Below are positions 1 to 6,269 of a DNA stretch of 12,274 bases, piece after piece. Source of the stretch: Alphaproteobacteria bacterium (lineage in GTDB: Bacteria > Pseudomonadota > Alphaproteobacteria > Micropepsales > Micropepsaceae); contig JAGWSK010000172.1 of the NCBI GenBank assembly GCA_028869355.1, positions 1 to 12,274 of the forward strand, given 5' to 3'. The notes under the pieces were generated by a model that worked only from the letters and a program-made list of their open reading frames with translations, made no database searches and was not told the DNA's origin. Each line of letters begins with the position of its first letter. The stretch's first letter is position 1. A program made the position numbers and the translations under genes.

Positions 1-2
1 AG

Positions 3-284
3 CCGCGCCTGGCCCCCGGTGCGAAAGTATCGGTGCTGGTGCGGCCGGAAAACATCGAGACGGTTGCGGCGGGTGAGGGCGGCGAGAACGTGATTGCCGC
101 ACGCGTGACCGGCAGGCTGTTTCAGGGGGAGTTCAGCGAGTTTCAGTTCACCGCCGGTAACCTTGTGCTGACCGGGCGCATGCATCCTTCATTCCGGGCA
201 TCCCAGGGTGAATCCGTGCAATTGCGTCTTCGTCCGAAAGCCTGCGTTGTGCTTACCGCGTCCGGCCCTTCCTCGCCCCCATGA
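3..284 (+). CDS. ABC transporter ATP-binding protein, C-terminal TOBE domain (5' truncated)
   Basis: This is the carboxy-terminal end of an ABC importer ATPase whose nucleotide-binding domain lies upstream of the window. The visible 94 residues begin PRLAPGAKVSVLVRPENIE. The V-x-V-R-P-E-x-I signature is the usual start of the second part of a TOBE domain, as found in PotA, FbpC, UgpC and MalK-type ATPases. A G-R-L-F-Q-G-E-F strand and a closing stretch ending LRLRPKACVVLTA follow, typical of the small beta-barrel that contacts the partner subunit or senses substrate. The reading frame is open from the window edge to a TGA at 282-284. The last six residues (SGPSSPP) look non-conserved and are encoded by a repeat-like stretch. 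Substrate cannot be assigned; polyamine, ferric iron or another PotA-like substrate is most likely from the general TOBE type. The permease genes are not in view. Confidence 0.8.
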   Translation, partial: PRLAPGAKVSVLVRPENIETVAAGEGGENVIAARVTGRLFQGEFSEFQFTAGNLVLTGRMHPSFRASQGESVQLRLRPKACVVLTASGPSSPP

Positions 285-360
285 GGGAGAGCGCGGCGGG
301 TGAGGGGTGCGTTTTGAGCAATCTTGATCACGAGCCGCTCTAGAAAGTGGAGAGAGTGAA

Positions 361-624
361 ATGCGACTCATATTGCGGCGAAGGACAAACCTGCCTGTGC
401 TGCGCGCAGGCGCCGTCGCATCGGGCGCGCTTGCCGTGGGTGCATTCGCGATTGGCGCACTTGCCATCGGCGCATTCGCAATCGGCAGTCTCGCGATCGG
501 AAGAATGGCGGTCGGCAAAGCGCGGATCCGAAAGCTCGAAATCGACGAGCTTACTGTCCGCCGGTTGAAGGTGATCGAGACAATTCAGGAACCCAATGCC
601 GAGGGGGACGGCGGCTTGACTTGA
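361..624 (+). CDS. Small pentapeptide-repeat protein, 87 aa, function unknown
   Basis: This 87-residue protein is not one I can name. After a basic amino end (MRLILRRR) the chain from about residue 17 to 71 is an uninterrupted run of 11 five-residue units: GALAV, GAFAI, GALAI, GAFAI, GSLAI, GRMAV, GKARI, RKLEI, DELTV, RRLKV. The central position of each unit is almost always L, F or M and the fifth is V or I, the spacing of pentapeptide-repeat right-handed beta-helices. The first half is Gly/Ala-rich and apolar; the second half is highly charged, and residues 72-87 are an acidic tail. The DNA shows matching 15-bp units at 442-456, 457-471 and 472-486. The ATG at 361 has a GGAGAG Shine-Dalgarno at 349-354. 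An alternative reading is a glycine-zipper membrane segment (residues 17-52), since the apolar half is long enough to span a bilayer. That it is a real gene is fairly likely; its function is unknown. Confidence 0.65.
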   Translation: MRLILRRRTNLPVLRAGAVASGALAVGAFAIGALAIGAFAIGSLAIGRMAVGKARIRKLEIDELTVRRLKVIETIQEPNAEGDGGLT

Positions 625-648
625 CGGCGGCAGGCCGAATTCTATAGG
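621..648 (+). promoter_or_regulatory. Predicted sigma-70 promoter of the tRNA-Val gene
   Basis: A -35 box TTGACG (621-626) and a -10 box TATAGG (643-648) are separated by 16 bp. The predicted start near 655 leaves a leader of about 9 nt before the tRNA 5' end at 664. The -35 box overlaps the TGA stop (622-624) of the upstream small gene. Assigned by eye from consensus. Confidence 0.5.
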
Positions 649-663
649 CCCACATTCCGCGTC

Positions 664-738
664 GGACGCGTAGCTCAGCGGGAGAGCACACCCTTCACAC
701 GGGTGGGGTCACAGGTTCAATCCCTGTCGCGTCCACCA
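664..738 (+). tRNA. tRNA-Val, anticodon CAC
   Basis: A full cloverleaf can be folded. The acceptor stem GGACGCG (664-670) pairs with CGCGTCC (728-734), the D arm is GCTC/GAGC (673-676 and 684-687), and the anticodon stem CACCC (689-693) pairs with GGGTG (701-705). The seven-base loop TTCACAC places anticodon CAC at 696-698. The T arm is ACAGG-TTCAATC-CCTGT (711-727). The discriminator is A735 and the CCA end is encoded (736-738). Anticodon CAC reads the valine codon GUG. No phage or island integrase and no second copy of the tRNA 3' end is visible in the window, so there is no evidence that it is used as an attachment site. Confidence 0.93.
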
Positions 739-800
739 TTTCTATAGTAGATACAATCACTTAGCGTGGCTGTAAGACAGGGCGACGGAGGCAGCGCGGC

Positions 801-826
801 GGTTTATTTCTCGCAAGAAATAGCGC
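801..826 (+). other. Stem-loop between tRNA-Val and the ars promoter
   Basis: TATTTCT (805-811) pairs perfectly with AGAAATA (816-822) around a CGCA loop. Beyond a bulge, a GGCG/CGCC clamp may extend the stem. No T-run follows on either strand, so it is not a typical intrinsic terminator. It could help end the tRNA transcript or insulate the ars promoter. The rest of 739-847 shows nothing recognisable. Confidence 0.3.
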
Positions 827-847
827 CCCCGCATCCGAGGGCCACAT

Positions 848-876
848 TTGACAGCGGCTCGATATTTCTATATATA
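848..876 (+). promoter_or_regulatory. ars operon promoter (near-consensus sigma-70)
   Basis: A perfect -35 hexamer TTGACA (848-853) and a -10 TATATA (871-876) are separated by exactly 17 bp. The expected transcription start, about 7 nt after the -10 box, falls at 883-884, on the A of the arsR ATG. The promoter is therefore strong and should give an arsR message with no 5' leader. It must be held off by a repressor; the overlapping dyad at 862-885 is the obvious operator. Confidence 0.75.
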
Positions 877-885
877 TGGAAGTAT
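862..885 (+). promoter_or_regulatory. Candidate ArsR operator (24-bp imperfect dyad over -10 and start codon)
   Basis: The 24-bp AT-rich dyad is centred between 873 and 874. Ten of the twelve possible base pairs match: outer arms ATATTTC (862-868) and GAAGTAT (879-885), with an alternating TA core. It covers the -10 box and runs into the arsR ATG. ArsR/SmtB-family repressors typically bind such AT-rich 12-2-12 type dyads over their own promoter, and metal binding releases them. The operator role is inferred from position and symmetry. Confidence 0.6.
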
Positions 886-1264
886 GGAATTATTACTCGC
901 CATCAAACGCCTTTCCGCCCTCGCCCAGCAGACAAGGCTCGAATTGTTTCGTTTGCTGGTTAAGGCAGGCCCCGAAGGGATGGCTGCGGGCGAGTTGGCG
1001 CGAAGGCTGGATGTGCCGGCCAGCACAATGTCCACGCAGCTTCTTGTGCTGTCCAACGCCGGACTGGTTCGCGCAAGACGCGAGGGCCGCTCCATCATCT
1101 ATGCCGTCAACTTCGAAGCAATGCGCGACCTGCTTGTATTCCTCACCAAAGATTGCTGCGGGGGACGTGCGGAAATGTGCGCGCCGCTCGCAAGCATCGC
1201 CTGCTGTGAACCCAAATCCGGAGAGAAACATGAAGCGCCTGCACGTACACGTCGCGGTGGATGA
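884..1264 (+). CDS. arsR: ArsR-family As(III)-responsive repressor
   Basis: This 126-residue winged-helix repressor of the ArsR/SmtB family would dimerise on the ars operator and leave it when trivalent arsenic (or antimonite) binds. The fold is clear: an amino-terminal helix with LSALAQQTRLELFRLLV (residues 10-26), the recognition helix region GELARRLDVPASTMSTQLLVL (36-56), and the wing VRARREGRSIIYAVN (62-76). It lacks the ELCVCDL site of the plasmid R773 type. Instead Cys91-Cys92 and Cys99 sit in DCCGGRAEMC after the last helix, resembling the carboxy-terminal As(III) site of Acidithiobacillus ferrooxidans-like ArsR. A further Cys107-Cys108 pair follows. The ATG at 884 is chosen because an in-frame TTG at 848 lies inside the -35 box. 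No Shine-Dalgarno precedes it, and translation is probably leaderless. The 3' end overlaps arsI by 35 bp in another frame, indicating one transcript. Confidence 0.9.
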   Translation: MELLLAIKRLSALAQQTRLELFRLLVKAGPEGMAAGELARRLDVPASTMSTQLLVLSNAGLVRARREGRSIIYAVNFEAMRDLLVFLTKDCCGGRAEMCAPLASIACCEPKSGEKHEAPARTRRGG

Positions 1265-1700
1265 TCTCGAGAATTCCATCGACTTCTACTCCACGTTGTT
1301 TGCGGCGCAACCCACCGTGACCAAACCCGATTACGCCAAATGGATGCTGGATGATCCGAAGGTGAATTTTGCGATTTCCTCACGTGGCCGCCGGCCGGTT
1401 GGCGTTGACCACCTGGGCATTCAGGTGGAGACGGACGCGGAATTGCGCGAACTCGCAGGCCGTTTGAAGGCGGCTGGCGAAGCGACGCAGGACCAGGAGG
1501 CGGCTCTCTGTTGCTATGCGCAATCGAACAAGGCGTGGGTGAATGATCCATCCGGCACCCGGTGGGAAACCTTCTTCACCTTTGGCGAGGCGACCACCTA
1601 CGGAGAGGATGAACCGGCCCTGGTTGCCCAGGCCCGCTCCGGTTGTTGCCCAGCGGCCGCGCCGAAAGCCGAGGCGTGCTGCGCAACGGCAGCGCCGTAG
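1230..1700 (+). CDS. arsI: ArsI-type C-As lyase (ArsI/CadI vicinal-oxygen-chelate family)
   Basis: This 156-residue glyoxalase/VOC-fold protein matches the ArsI/CadI family. ArsI enzymes are Fe(II)- and O2-dependent lyases that split the carbon-arsenic bond of methylarsenite and trivalent aromatic arsenicals, releasing As(III) in the cytoplasm. Visible features are the start MKRLHVHVAVDDLENSIDFY, probable metal ligands His5, His61 (GVDHLGIQVE) and Glu113 (GTRWETF), and the substrate thiol pair Cys94-Cys95 in ALCCYAQ. VNDPSG (104-109) is typical. A low-complexity tail adds two more vicinal pairs, Cys139-Cys140 and Cys150-Cys151. The ATG at 1230 has a GGAGAG Shine-Dalgarno at 1220-1225. The gene overlaps the end of arsR and ends 4 nt before arsC. 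CadI (cadmium-induced) is the close alternative name, but the arsR-arsC setting favours organoarsenical detoxification. Activity is inferred. Confidence 0.85.
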   Translation: MKRLHVHVAVDDLENSIDFYSTLFAAQPTVTKPDYAKWMLDDPKVNFAISSRGRRPVGVDHLGIQVETDAELRELAGRLKAAGEATQDQEAALCCYAQSNKAWVNDPSGTRWETFFTFGEATTYGEDEPALVAQARSGCCPAAAPKAEACCATAAP

Positions 1701-1704
1701 TGCC

Positions 1705-2232
1705 ATGCCGCGCACGCAGATCCGCGAACGCCCTTACAACGTCCTGTTCCTCTGCACAGGAAATTCGGCGCGGTCCATCTTTGGCGAGGCGATCCTGAAC
1801 AAGATCGGTGCCGGCAAATTCATCGCCTACTCTGCCGGCTCTCATCCCAGGGGCGAAATCAATCGGTATGCGCTCAATCTGTTGCAGCGGCTTGACTTCC
1901 CGGTGAGCGGCTTGCGCTCGAAAAGCTGGGATGAGTTTGCGCAGCCCGGCGCACCCACAATGGATTTCGTCCTGACGGTTTGCGACGACGCCGCCAACGA
2001 AGTCTGTCCGGCATGGCCGGGCCAGCCGATAACCGCACATTGGGGCATTTCCGATCCGGCAGCGGTGCAAGGTTCGGCGGCGGAAATCACGGCAGCGTTT
2101 CGGGCCGCGTTCCGCTCCCTGCAGCGGCGCATAGATATTTTCGTCAATCTGCCGGTAGCGAAGCTCGATCGTCTCGTCTTGCAGAAGCGGACTCAGGAAA
2201 TCGGCAGGATAGCGGACGAGAAAGTCCCGTGA
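1705..2232 (+). CDS. arsC: Arsenate reductase, low-molecular-weight phosphatase type
   Basis: This 175-residue protein would reduce arsenate to arsenite with electrons from thioredoxin or a similar thiol donor. The LMW protein-tyrosine-phosphatase P-loop CTGNSARS begins at the nucleophile Cys17 and ends with Arg23 (C-x5-R). The redox pair follows as Cys93 and Cys101 in TVCDDAANEVCPAW, and the acid loop AHWGISDP contains Asp117. These match the pI258/thioredoxin-coupled class and not the glutaredoxin-coupled R773 class. The C-x7-C spacing is one longer than C82-x6-C89 of pI258 but fits the VCDxAAxEVC subgroup common in proteobacteria. The ATG at 1705 is 4 nt after the arsI stop and has no clear Shine-Dalgarno, so translation is likely coupled to arsI. 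An upstream in-frame GTG-rich extension (1543-1704) runs through arsI and was not accepted. The stop overlaps the aqpS start. Confidence 0.9.
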   Translation: MPRTQIRERPYNVLFLCTGNSARSIFGEAILNKIGAGKFIAYSAGSHPRGEINRYALNLLQRLDFPVSGLRSKSWDEFAQPGAPTMDFVLTVCDDAANEVCPAWPGQPITAHWGISDPAAVQGSAAEITAAFRAAFRSLQRRIDIFVNLPVAKLDRLVLQKRTQEIGRIADEKVP

Positions 2233-2903
2233 CCCGCCGCCTGGCCGCCGAAGCACTCGGCACCGCGTTTTTACTGGCAGCCGTTGTCGGCTCCGGCATC
2301 ATGGGCGAACGGCTCGCGGGTGGGAATGTCGCAATAGCGCTGCTCGCGAACACGCTGGCAACCGGCGCGGCACTGGTCGTGCTCATTTCCATTTTCGGGC
2401 CGATATCCGGCGCGCACTTCAATCCGGCGGTCACGGCATACTTTGGGTTGCGCCGTGAAATTACGGGTTCACAAGCATTGGCCTACGTCACTGCGCAGCT
2501 TGCGGGCGCAATCTGCGGTGTTTGGGCAGCACACCTGATGTTCGAAGCGCCGGTGTTCGAGCTGTCCACCAAGTTGCGTGACGGCGGGGCGCAGGCGTTT
2601 TCGGAATTTGTCGCTACCTTCGGCCTGATCGGTACGATTGCCGGCGCGGTCCGCCACCGGCCCAAAGCGGTTGCCGCACTGGTCGGTTTGTACATCACGG
2701 CCGCCTATTGGTTCACCGCTTCAACGTCGTTCGCCAATCCTGCTGTGACGGTCGCGCGGGCGCTCAGTAACAGCTTTGCCGGCATTGCACCGCATTCTGC
2801 CCCTGCATTTATTGTGGCGCAGCTATTGGGGGCGCTGGCTGGTTTCATTGTATTCGGCTGGCTGTTCGCTCCATCGCATACCGTGCATGCACCGGCCAAG
2901 TGA
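2229..2903 (+). CDS. aqpS: Aquaglyceroporin of the AqpS type, probable arsenite channel
   Basis: This 224-residue major-intrinsic-protein channel has six hydrophobic segments and two half-helices: NPA at residues 65-67 (SGAHFNPAVT) and NPA at 170-172 (FANPAVTVARAL), with the selectivity-filter Arg177. In Sinorhizobium meliloti an aquaglyceroporin of this kind takes the place of ArsB/Acr3 in the ars operon and lets arsenite formed by ArsC flow out passively through the inner membrane. The GTG at 2229 overlaps the arsC stop (2229-GTGA-2232), a classic coupled junction. The residues that follow (TRRLAAEALGTAFLLA) are the normal amino end of the family. It is the last gene of the operon. Methylarsenate or glycerol transport cannot be excluded, and the exact substrate is inferred from context. 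Confidence 0.85.
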   Translation: MTRRLAAEALGTAFLLAAVVGSGIMGERLAGGNVAIALLANTLATGAALVVLISIFGPISGAHFNPAVTAYFGLRREITGSQALAYVTAQLAGAICGVWAAHLMFEAPVFELSTKLRDGGAQAFSEFVATFGLIGTIAGAVRHRPKAVAALVGLYITAAYWFTASTSFANPAVTVARALSNSFAGIAPHSAPAFIVAQLLGALAGFIVFGWLFAPSHTVHAPAK

Positions 2904-3071
2904 GGTGAGCGAAAGTACGGCCACTCGACGTCGTGAGCGGTGACACCTTGACGTTTGAGGCGAATCACTGGCGGTGCCCCAAAACTTGAACGCGGAGAAC
3001 AGCAAAGTCGCCGCTAACGCGGGCAGGAGCACGTTGTCCGGCGCGATGCCAAGCAGGAGGCCGGCGCCGTA
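2904..3071. other. Convergent intergenic spacer, aqpS / receptor 1
   Basis: This 168-bp gap separates the ends of two convergent genes. No convincing terminator hairpin with a T-run was found; the best symmetry is a short CGACGTCG palindrome near 2927. On the minus strand, immediately after the receptor stop and in the same frame, 3071 down to about 2960 reads as a protein-like hydrophobic segment that includes LLPALAATLLFSAFKFW. This may be a remnant of a membrane-protein gene and is discussed as a finding. No complete gene is present. Confidence 0.4.
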
Positions 3072-6000
3072 TCACCAGCTCTTCTCGATGGTGATGCCGA
3101 TGATACGGCCGGTATCCGGATCGAGAATGTTGTACGCGGCAGCGCCCCGTCCGCCGCCCGACAGTATGTAGGAGAATGCCGGATGCAGTCCCATCAGATT
3201 CTGAATCGTGAGCTGGAATGTGATGTGCTTCAGATAATCATTCGCTGGCAAGTCGCCGGTGTTGTAGCCGAGCGACAGATCGACCGTGTACCAGGACGGC
3301 TCAAAATTGTTGAAGTTGCTGATGGCGCAGGGGAACGTTCCGCCGCCGACAGTGCCGCCCGCACTCGTGCACTGGAAATTGACGTTGGGCGGCGTACTCC
3401 ACGGCTGAAAGAAATGTGAGTGATAATTCAGGAAGCCGGTGACGCTGTAGGGCCCGTCGCTCCAACCCAGCCGCGCCCGGTATCTCATCCGCGGGAAATC
3501 ATATAGAGGGGTGCTGGCAAGCTGGGGAAACCGAATGTCGTCGATAATCGGCCCGCCGTTCACCGACTGCTCGTCAAAAAACAGATAATAGGTGCCGGTA
3601 ACGCCCGCGTTCCAGGCGCCGAGATCGCCGAGATCGATGTCATAGCTGGCGTTAAAGTCGATGCCTGAGGTCGCGAGGGACCCCTGATTGGTGGTGCTGC
3701 CGTCCATCAGCCAATTGACGAGGCCGGCCTGGCTGGGATCAGTCGTACTGCCCGGGGCAAGCACGGCCGCCGTAACCATTTTCTCGAACGGGGCGCAGGT
3801 CGCCGGATTGGCGTTGGCGCTCAACGGGCATCCAACATCGCTGGGCAGAATGAACAGCGAGCGCTGGAGCGGGCTCGACATTATGTCCGCTGTCGCGGAA
3901 GTGAACGAGTTAAGCGTCCCATTGATTTTCACCCTGTACCAGGTCGCCTGCAGGTCAAGGCCGCGCAGGAAATCGATCTGCGGCGCCAATTCGAGGCCGA
4001 GGCTGTAATTGGTCGCTTTTTCCGGCGCGAGAGCGGAACCGCCTTCGCGGGTCTGATTCTGCCCCTGGGCATTGACGAAGGAGCGAATTTCGGGATGCGG
4101 CCCACCCGCCCACAGAATGCCTCCCGGCTGGCTACCGCAGGCAAATCCCGCGGCAACCAGATCCGCTGCGAAGCTGCCTGCCGCCGGTGTGCCACTGGTG
4201 CATGGAACAGTTTGCACGGCCGCGCCCGGAAGATTGTAGGGCGTATTCTGTATGCTCAACACGGTCGAATATTCGCCGGCATTGGCGAAGCGAAACGATG
4301 TGCCCCATGAGCCGCGCACCGTCGCGCCAACCAGTTCGTCGATCAGCCAGGTGAAGGCGAGTTTTGGATTGCTGGTGCCGCCCGCGAGTGCCCCATTCGG
4401 ACTGGAATATCGGTCGTGGCGCCATGACGCCTCGAAATCCAGCTTGCGCACCAGCGGCAGGTTGAAATTGTCGCCGAAGATGGGGATGTCCCCCTGGACG
4501 AAACCTGCCCACACCGTAAAGGGCTCAAAATCATAAATGGGCACTGCTGGCGCCGGGCCGGTATTGCCGGCGGGCTGAGGCGTGTTTTGACTGATCGCAT
4601 TGAACGCGAACACATTGTCGGTTTCGTAAGTGCCGCCGATCGCCGCCTTGACCTGCCCGGCAGGAAGGTTGAACAGCGGCCCGTCGAAGCGCGCGCCCTT
4701 CTCCTCGATCGAATATTTGTCGCCCACCGACCGCTGCCCGGTGATATAGGCGATTGTCGCAGGCGAGTTGCAGTGAAATGCCCGCGGATCGCAGAACACA
4801 TTCAGATAGGGAATCGAGGCGGGTTTGCTGACTCCGCCGACGGTGTTCCCCAATGCAACTTTGACCGCAGGGATATTGTCCGCGAAAGCGATATACTGGT
4901 TCGCCTCGTAACTCCGTGAATCATAGATCTGCCCCGTCCAGCCGAACGGCAGATCGAGATTGAGACCGAACTGATAGCGATCCGAAAGCTCATAGGCGCC
5001 GATAAGGGGAGGAATGTCCTGAGTGAAGACGTACTCAACCTGCAGATTCGGCGGCGCGCCGACCGGGTAATAGGGATTGGTGGTCGGGACGGCGAATGGT
5101 CCCTTGATGTCAGAGTTCACGAAGGCGCCCGTTGGCTGTTGGATTTGTTCGATCCGCCGATTGGCGTAGAATCCGGTAAAGAACAGCGACACACCCGGGA
5201 ACAGGGTTTGGTCGAAGGTTACGACCGCGGAATTTTTTTGCTGCGCGGCCAGCTCCCAACCCAACAGCATCGGATCGACTGAGTTGGTGGTACCCGCAGT
5301 CAAACTCGTCCAATTGAGAGGATTCTTGACATCTCCGGGCACCAGCGGACCCAGGCCGTTATTTAGCGCCGGATTGAAATTGGCGCCCGCGCCCGCGGGA
5401 ACCGCATAGCAGTTGGGGCAGACCGTGCCGACATTGCGTACGCCCATGCCGTTGCTGTCGTTTGGTTTCCCGATGCTGATCGTGCCGGGCAGCGAGGATC
5501 CGATCGGAATCTCGTTGTCCAGGCCCCAGGGCGTGAAGTTGAGCGTATAATTCGAATGGACACGGTTTTTGAGCGGCTCATCATCGGTCCATTCATAGGT
5601 CAGCGTGATATCGCCGCCGTTCCAGGTGCGGCCATACAATTGCGATGCCTGGTATTCCGATCCGCCGGGGAACGCGTCGGTCAGGCCCTGCGCATGCAGC
5701 AGCGTCACCGCGCCATCGAAGCCGCGCTTCAGCACGATATTGATCACGCCGGCGACGGCGTCCGAACCATAGGTCGCGGATGCACCGTCGGCGAGGACAT
5801 CGACGCGATCGAGCGCCAGCGCCGGAATGACGGACGGATCAATCGAGCAAAGACCGTCCGCCTGCGGAGGAAAGCGTACGCCATCGATCATCAACAGGCT
5901 GCGCGGGCCAGTGCCATCGAGTCCACGGATGTTCACCCGTGTCTCGTGCTCCTGATGTCCACCGGACTGTGTGCCAGTGACACTGTTTCCCACATTCGCG

Positions 6001-6269
6001 GCCGGCACGGTGCGGAACAGATCGCCGATCGTGATATTGCCGGTCTGGGTGAAATCCTGGACGCCGAGATTGGTTACCGGCACACCCACGGCCGCGGCGC
6101 CATGAATCAGCGAACCCGTGATCAGAACCTGTTCGGGCACCGTTTCGGGCGCTGTCTGCGCCATCTGCGCCTGCGCCACTTCCTGGGCATGCGCGCCCAA
6201 TGTCGTCGTCAATGTCAGGAATGACGCCGACCCCATAAGGGTCGCGAACCGCGTAGCGGTGGGGTTCAT
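3072..6269 (-). CDS. TonB-dependent outer-membrane receptor, paralogue 1
   Basis: This 1065-residue receptor of unknown ligand would import its substrate across the outer membrane using TonB-ExbBD energy. A signal peptide ends at about AHA-28. EQVLITGS (46-53) is the conserved start seen just before the plug in many alphaproteobacterial receptors and may act as the TonB box. The plug (about 50-185) has TRVNIRGLDGTGPRSLLMIDGVR in two conserved blocks and LADGASATYGSDAVAGVINIVLKR. A long beta-barrel follows, ending in the family-typical aromatic W1065. Eleven cysteines are present: Cys141 in the plug and the pairs 284/287, 493/500, 690/711, 814/825 and 967/981. The ATG at 6267-6269 follows a strong GGAGGAG (6280-6274 on the minus strand). 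It converges with aqpS and diverges from paralogue 2. At over 1000 residues it is larger than classical siderophore receptors (about 700), closer to the big receptors for oligomeric nutrients. The ligand is unassigned. Confidence 0.9.
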   Translation of the reverse strand: MNPTATRFATLMGSASFLTLTTTLGAHAQEVAQAQMAQTAPETVPEQVLITGSLIHGAAAVGVPVTNLGVQDFTQTGNITIGDLFRTVPAANVGNSVTGTQSGGHQEHETRVNIRGLDGTGPRSLLMIDGVRFPPQADGLCSIDPSVIPALALDRVDVLADGASATYGSDAVAGVINIVLKRGFDGAVTLLHAQGLTDAFPGGSEYQASQLYGRTWNGGDITLTYEWTDDEPLKNRVHSNYTLNFTPWGLDNEIPIGSSLPGTISIGKPNDSNGMGVRNVGTVCPNCYAVPAGAGANFNPALNNGLGPLVPGDVKNPLNWTSLTAGTTNSVDPMLLGWELAAQQKNSAVVTFDQTLFPGVSLFFTGFYANRRIEQIQQPTGAFVNSDIKGPFAVPTTNPYYPVGAPPNLQVEYVFTQDIPPLIGAYELSDRYQFGLNLDLPFGWTGQIYDSRSYEANQYIAFADNIPAVKVALGNTVGGVSKPASIPYLNVFCDPRAFHCNSPATIAYITGQRSVGDKYSIEEKGARFDGPLFNLPAGQVKAAIGGTYETDNVFAFNAISQNTPQPAGNTGPAPAVPIYDFEPFTVWAGFVQGDIPIFGDNFNLPLVRKLDFEASWRHDRYSSPNGALAGGTSNPKLAFTWLIDELVGATVRGSWGTSFRFANAGEYSTVLSIQNTPYNLPGAAVQTVPCTSGTPAAGSFAADLVAAGFACGSQPGGILWAGGPHPEIRSFVNAQGQNQTREGGSALAPEKATNYSLGLELAPQIDFLRGLDLQATWYRVKINGTLNSFTSATADIMSSPLQRSLFILPSDVGCPLSANANPATCAPFEKMVTAAVLAPGSTTDPSQAGLVNWLMDGSTTNQGSLATSGIDFNASYDIDLGDLGAWNAGVTGTYYLFFDEQSVNGGPIIDDIRFPQLASTPLYDFPRMRYRARLGWSDGPYSVTGFLNYHSHFFQPWSTPPNVNFQCTSAGGTVGGGTFPCAISNFNNFEPSWYTVDLSLGYNTGDLPANDYLKHITFQLTIQNLMGLHPAFSYILSGGGRGAAAYNILDPDTGRIIGITIEKSW

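Noticed and set aside
442..486. Short tandem 15-bp units as a CRISPR or non-coding repeat
   Set aside because: The units are in frame, have no spacers, and encode the pentapeptide repeats of the small protein.
848..883. TTG start giving arsR 12 extra residues
   Set aside because: This TTG is the first half of the -35 hexamer of the ars promoter, so it would not be transcribed from that promoter. The ATG at 884 begins the normal family sequence.
1980..2228. Amino-terminal extension of the aquaporin frame by 83 codons
   Set aside because: The extension overlaps arsC in another frame and does not look like channel sequence. The GTG at 2229, overlapping the arsC stop, gives a normal family length.
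5556..6224. 222-codon open frame on the plus strand
   Set aside because: It is antisense to the plug region of receptor 1, with no ribosome site or domain. A similar antisense frame exists opposite receptor 2, as expected from shared codon bias.
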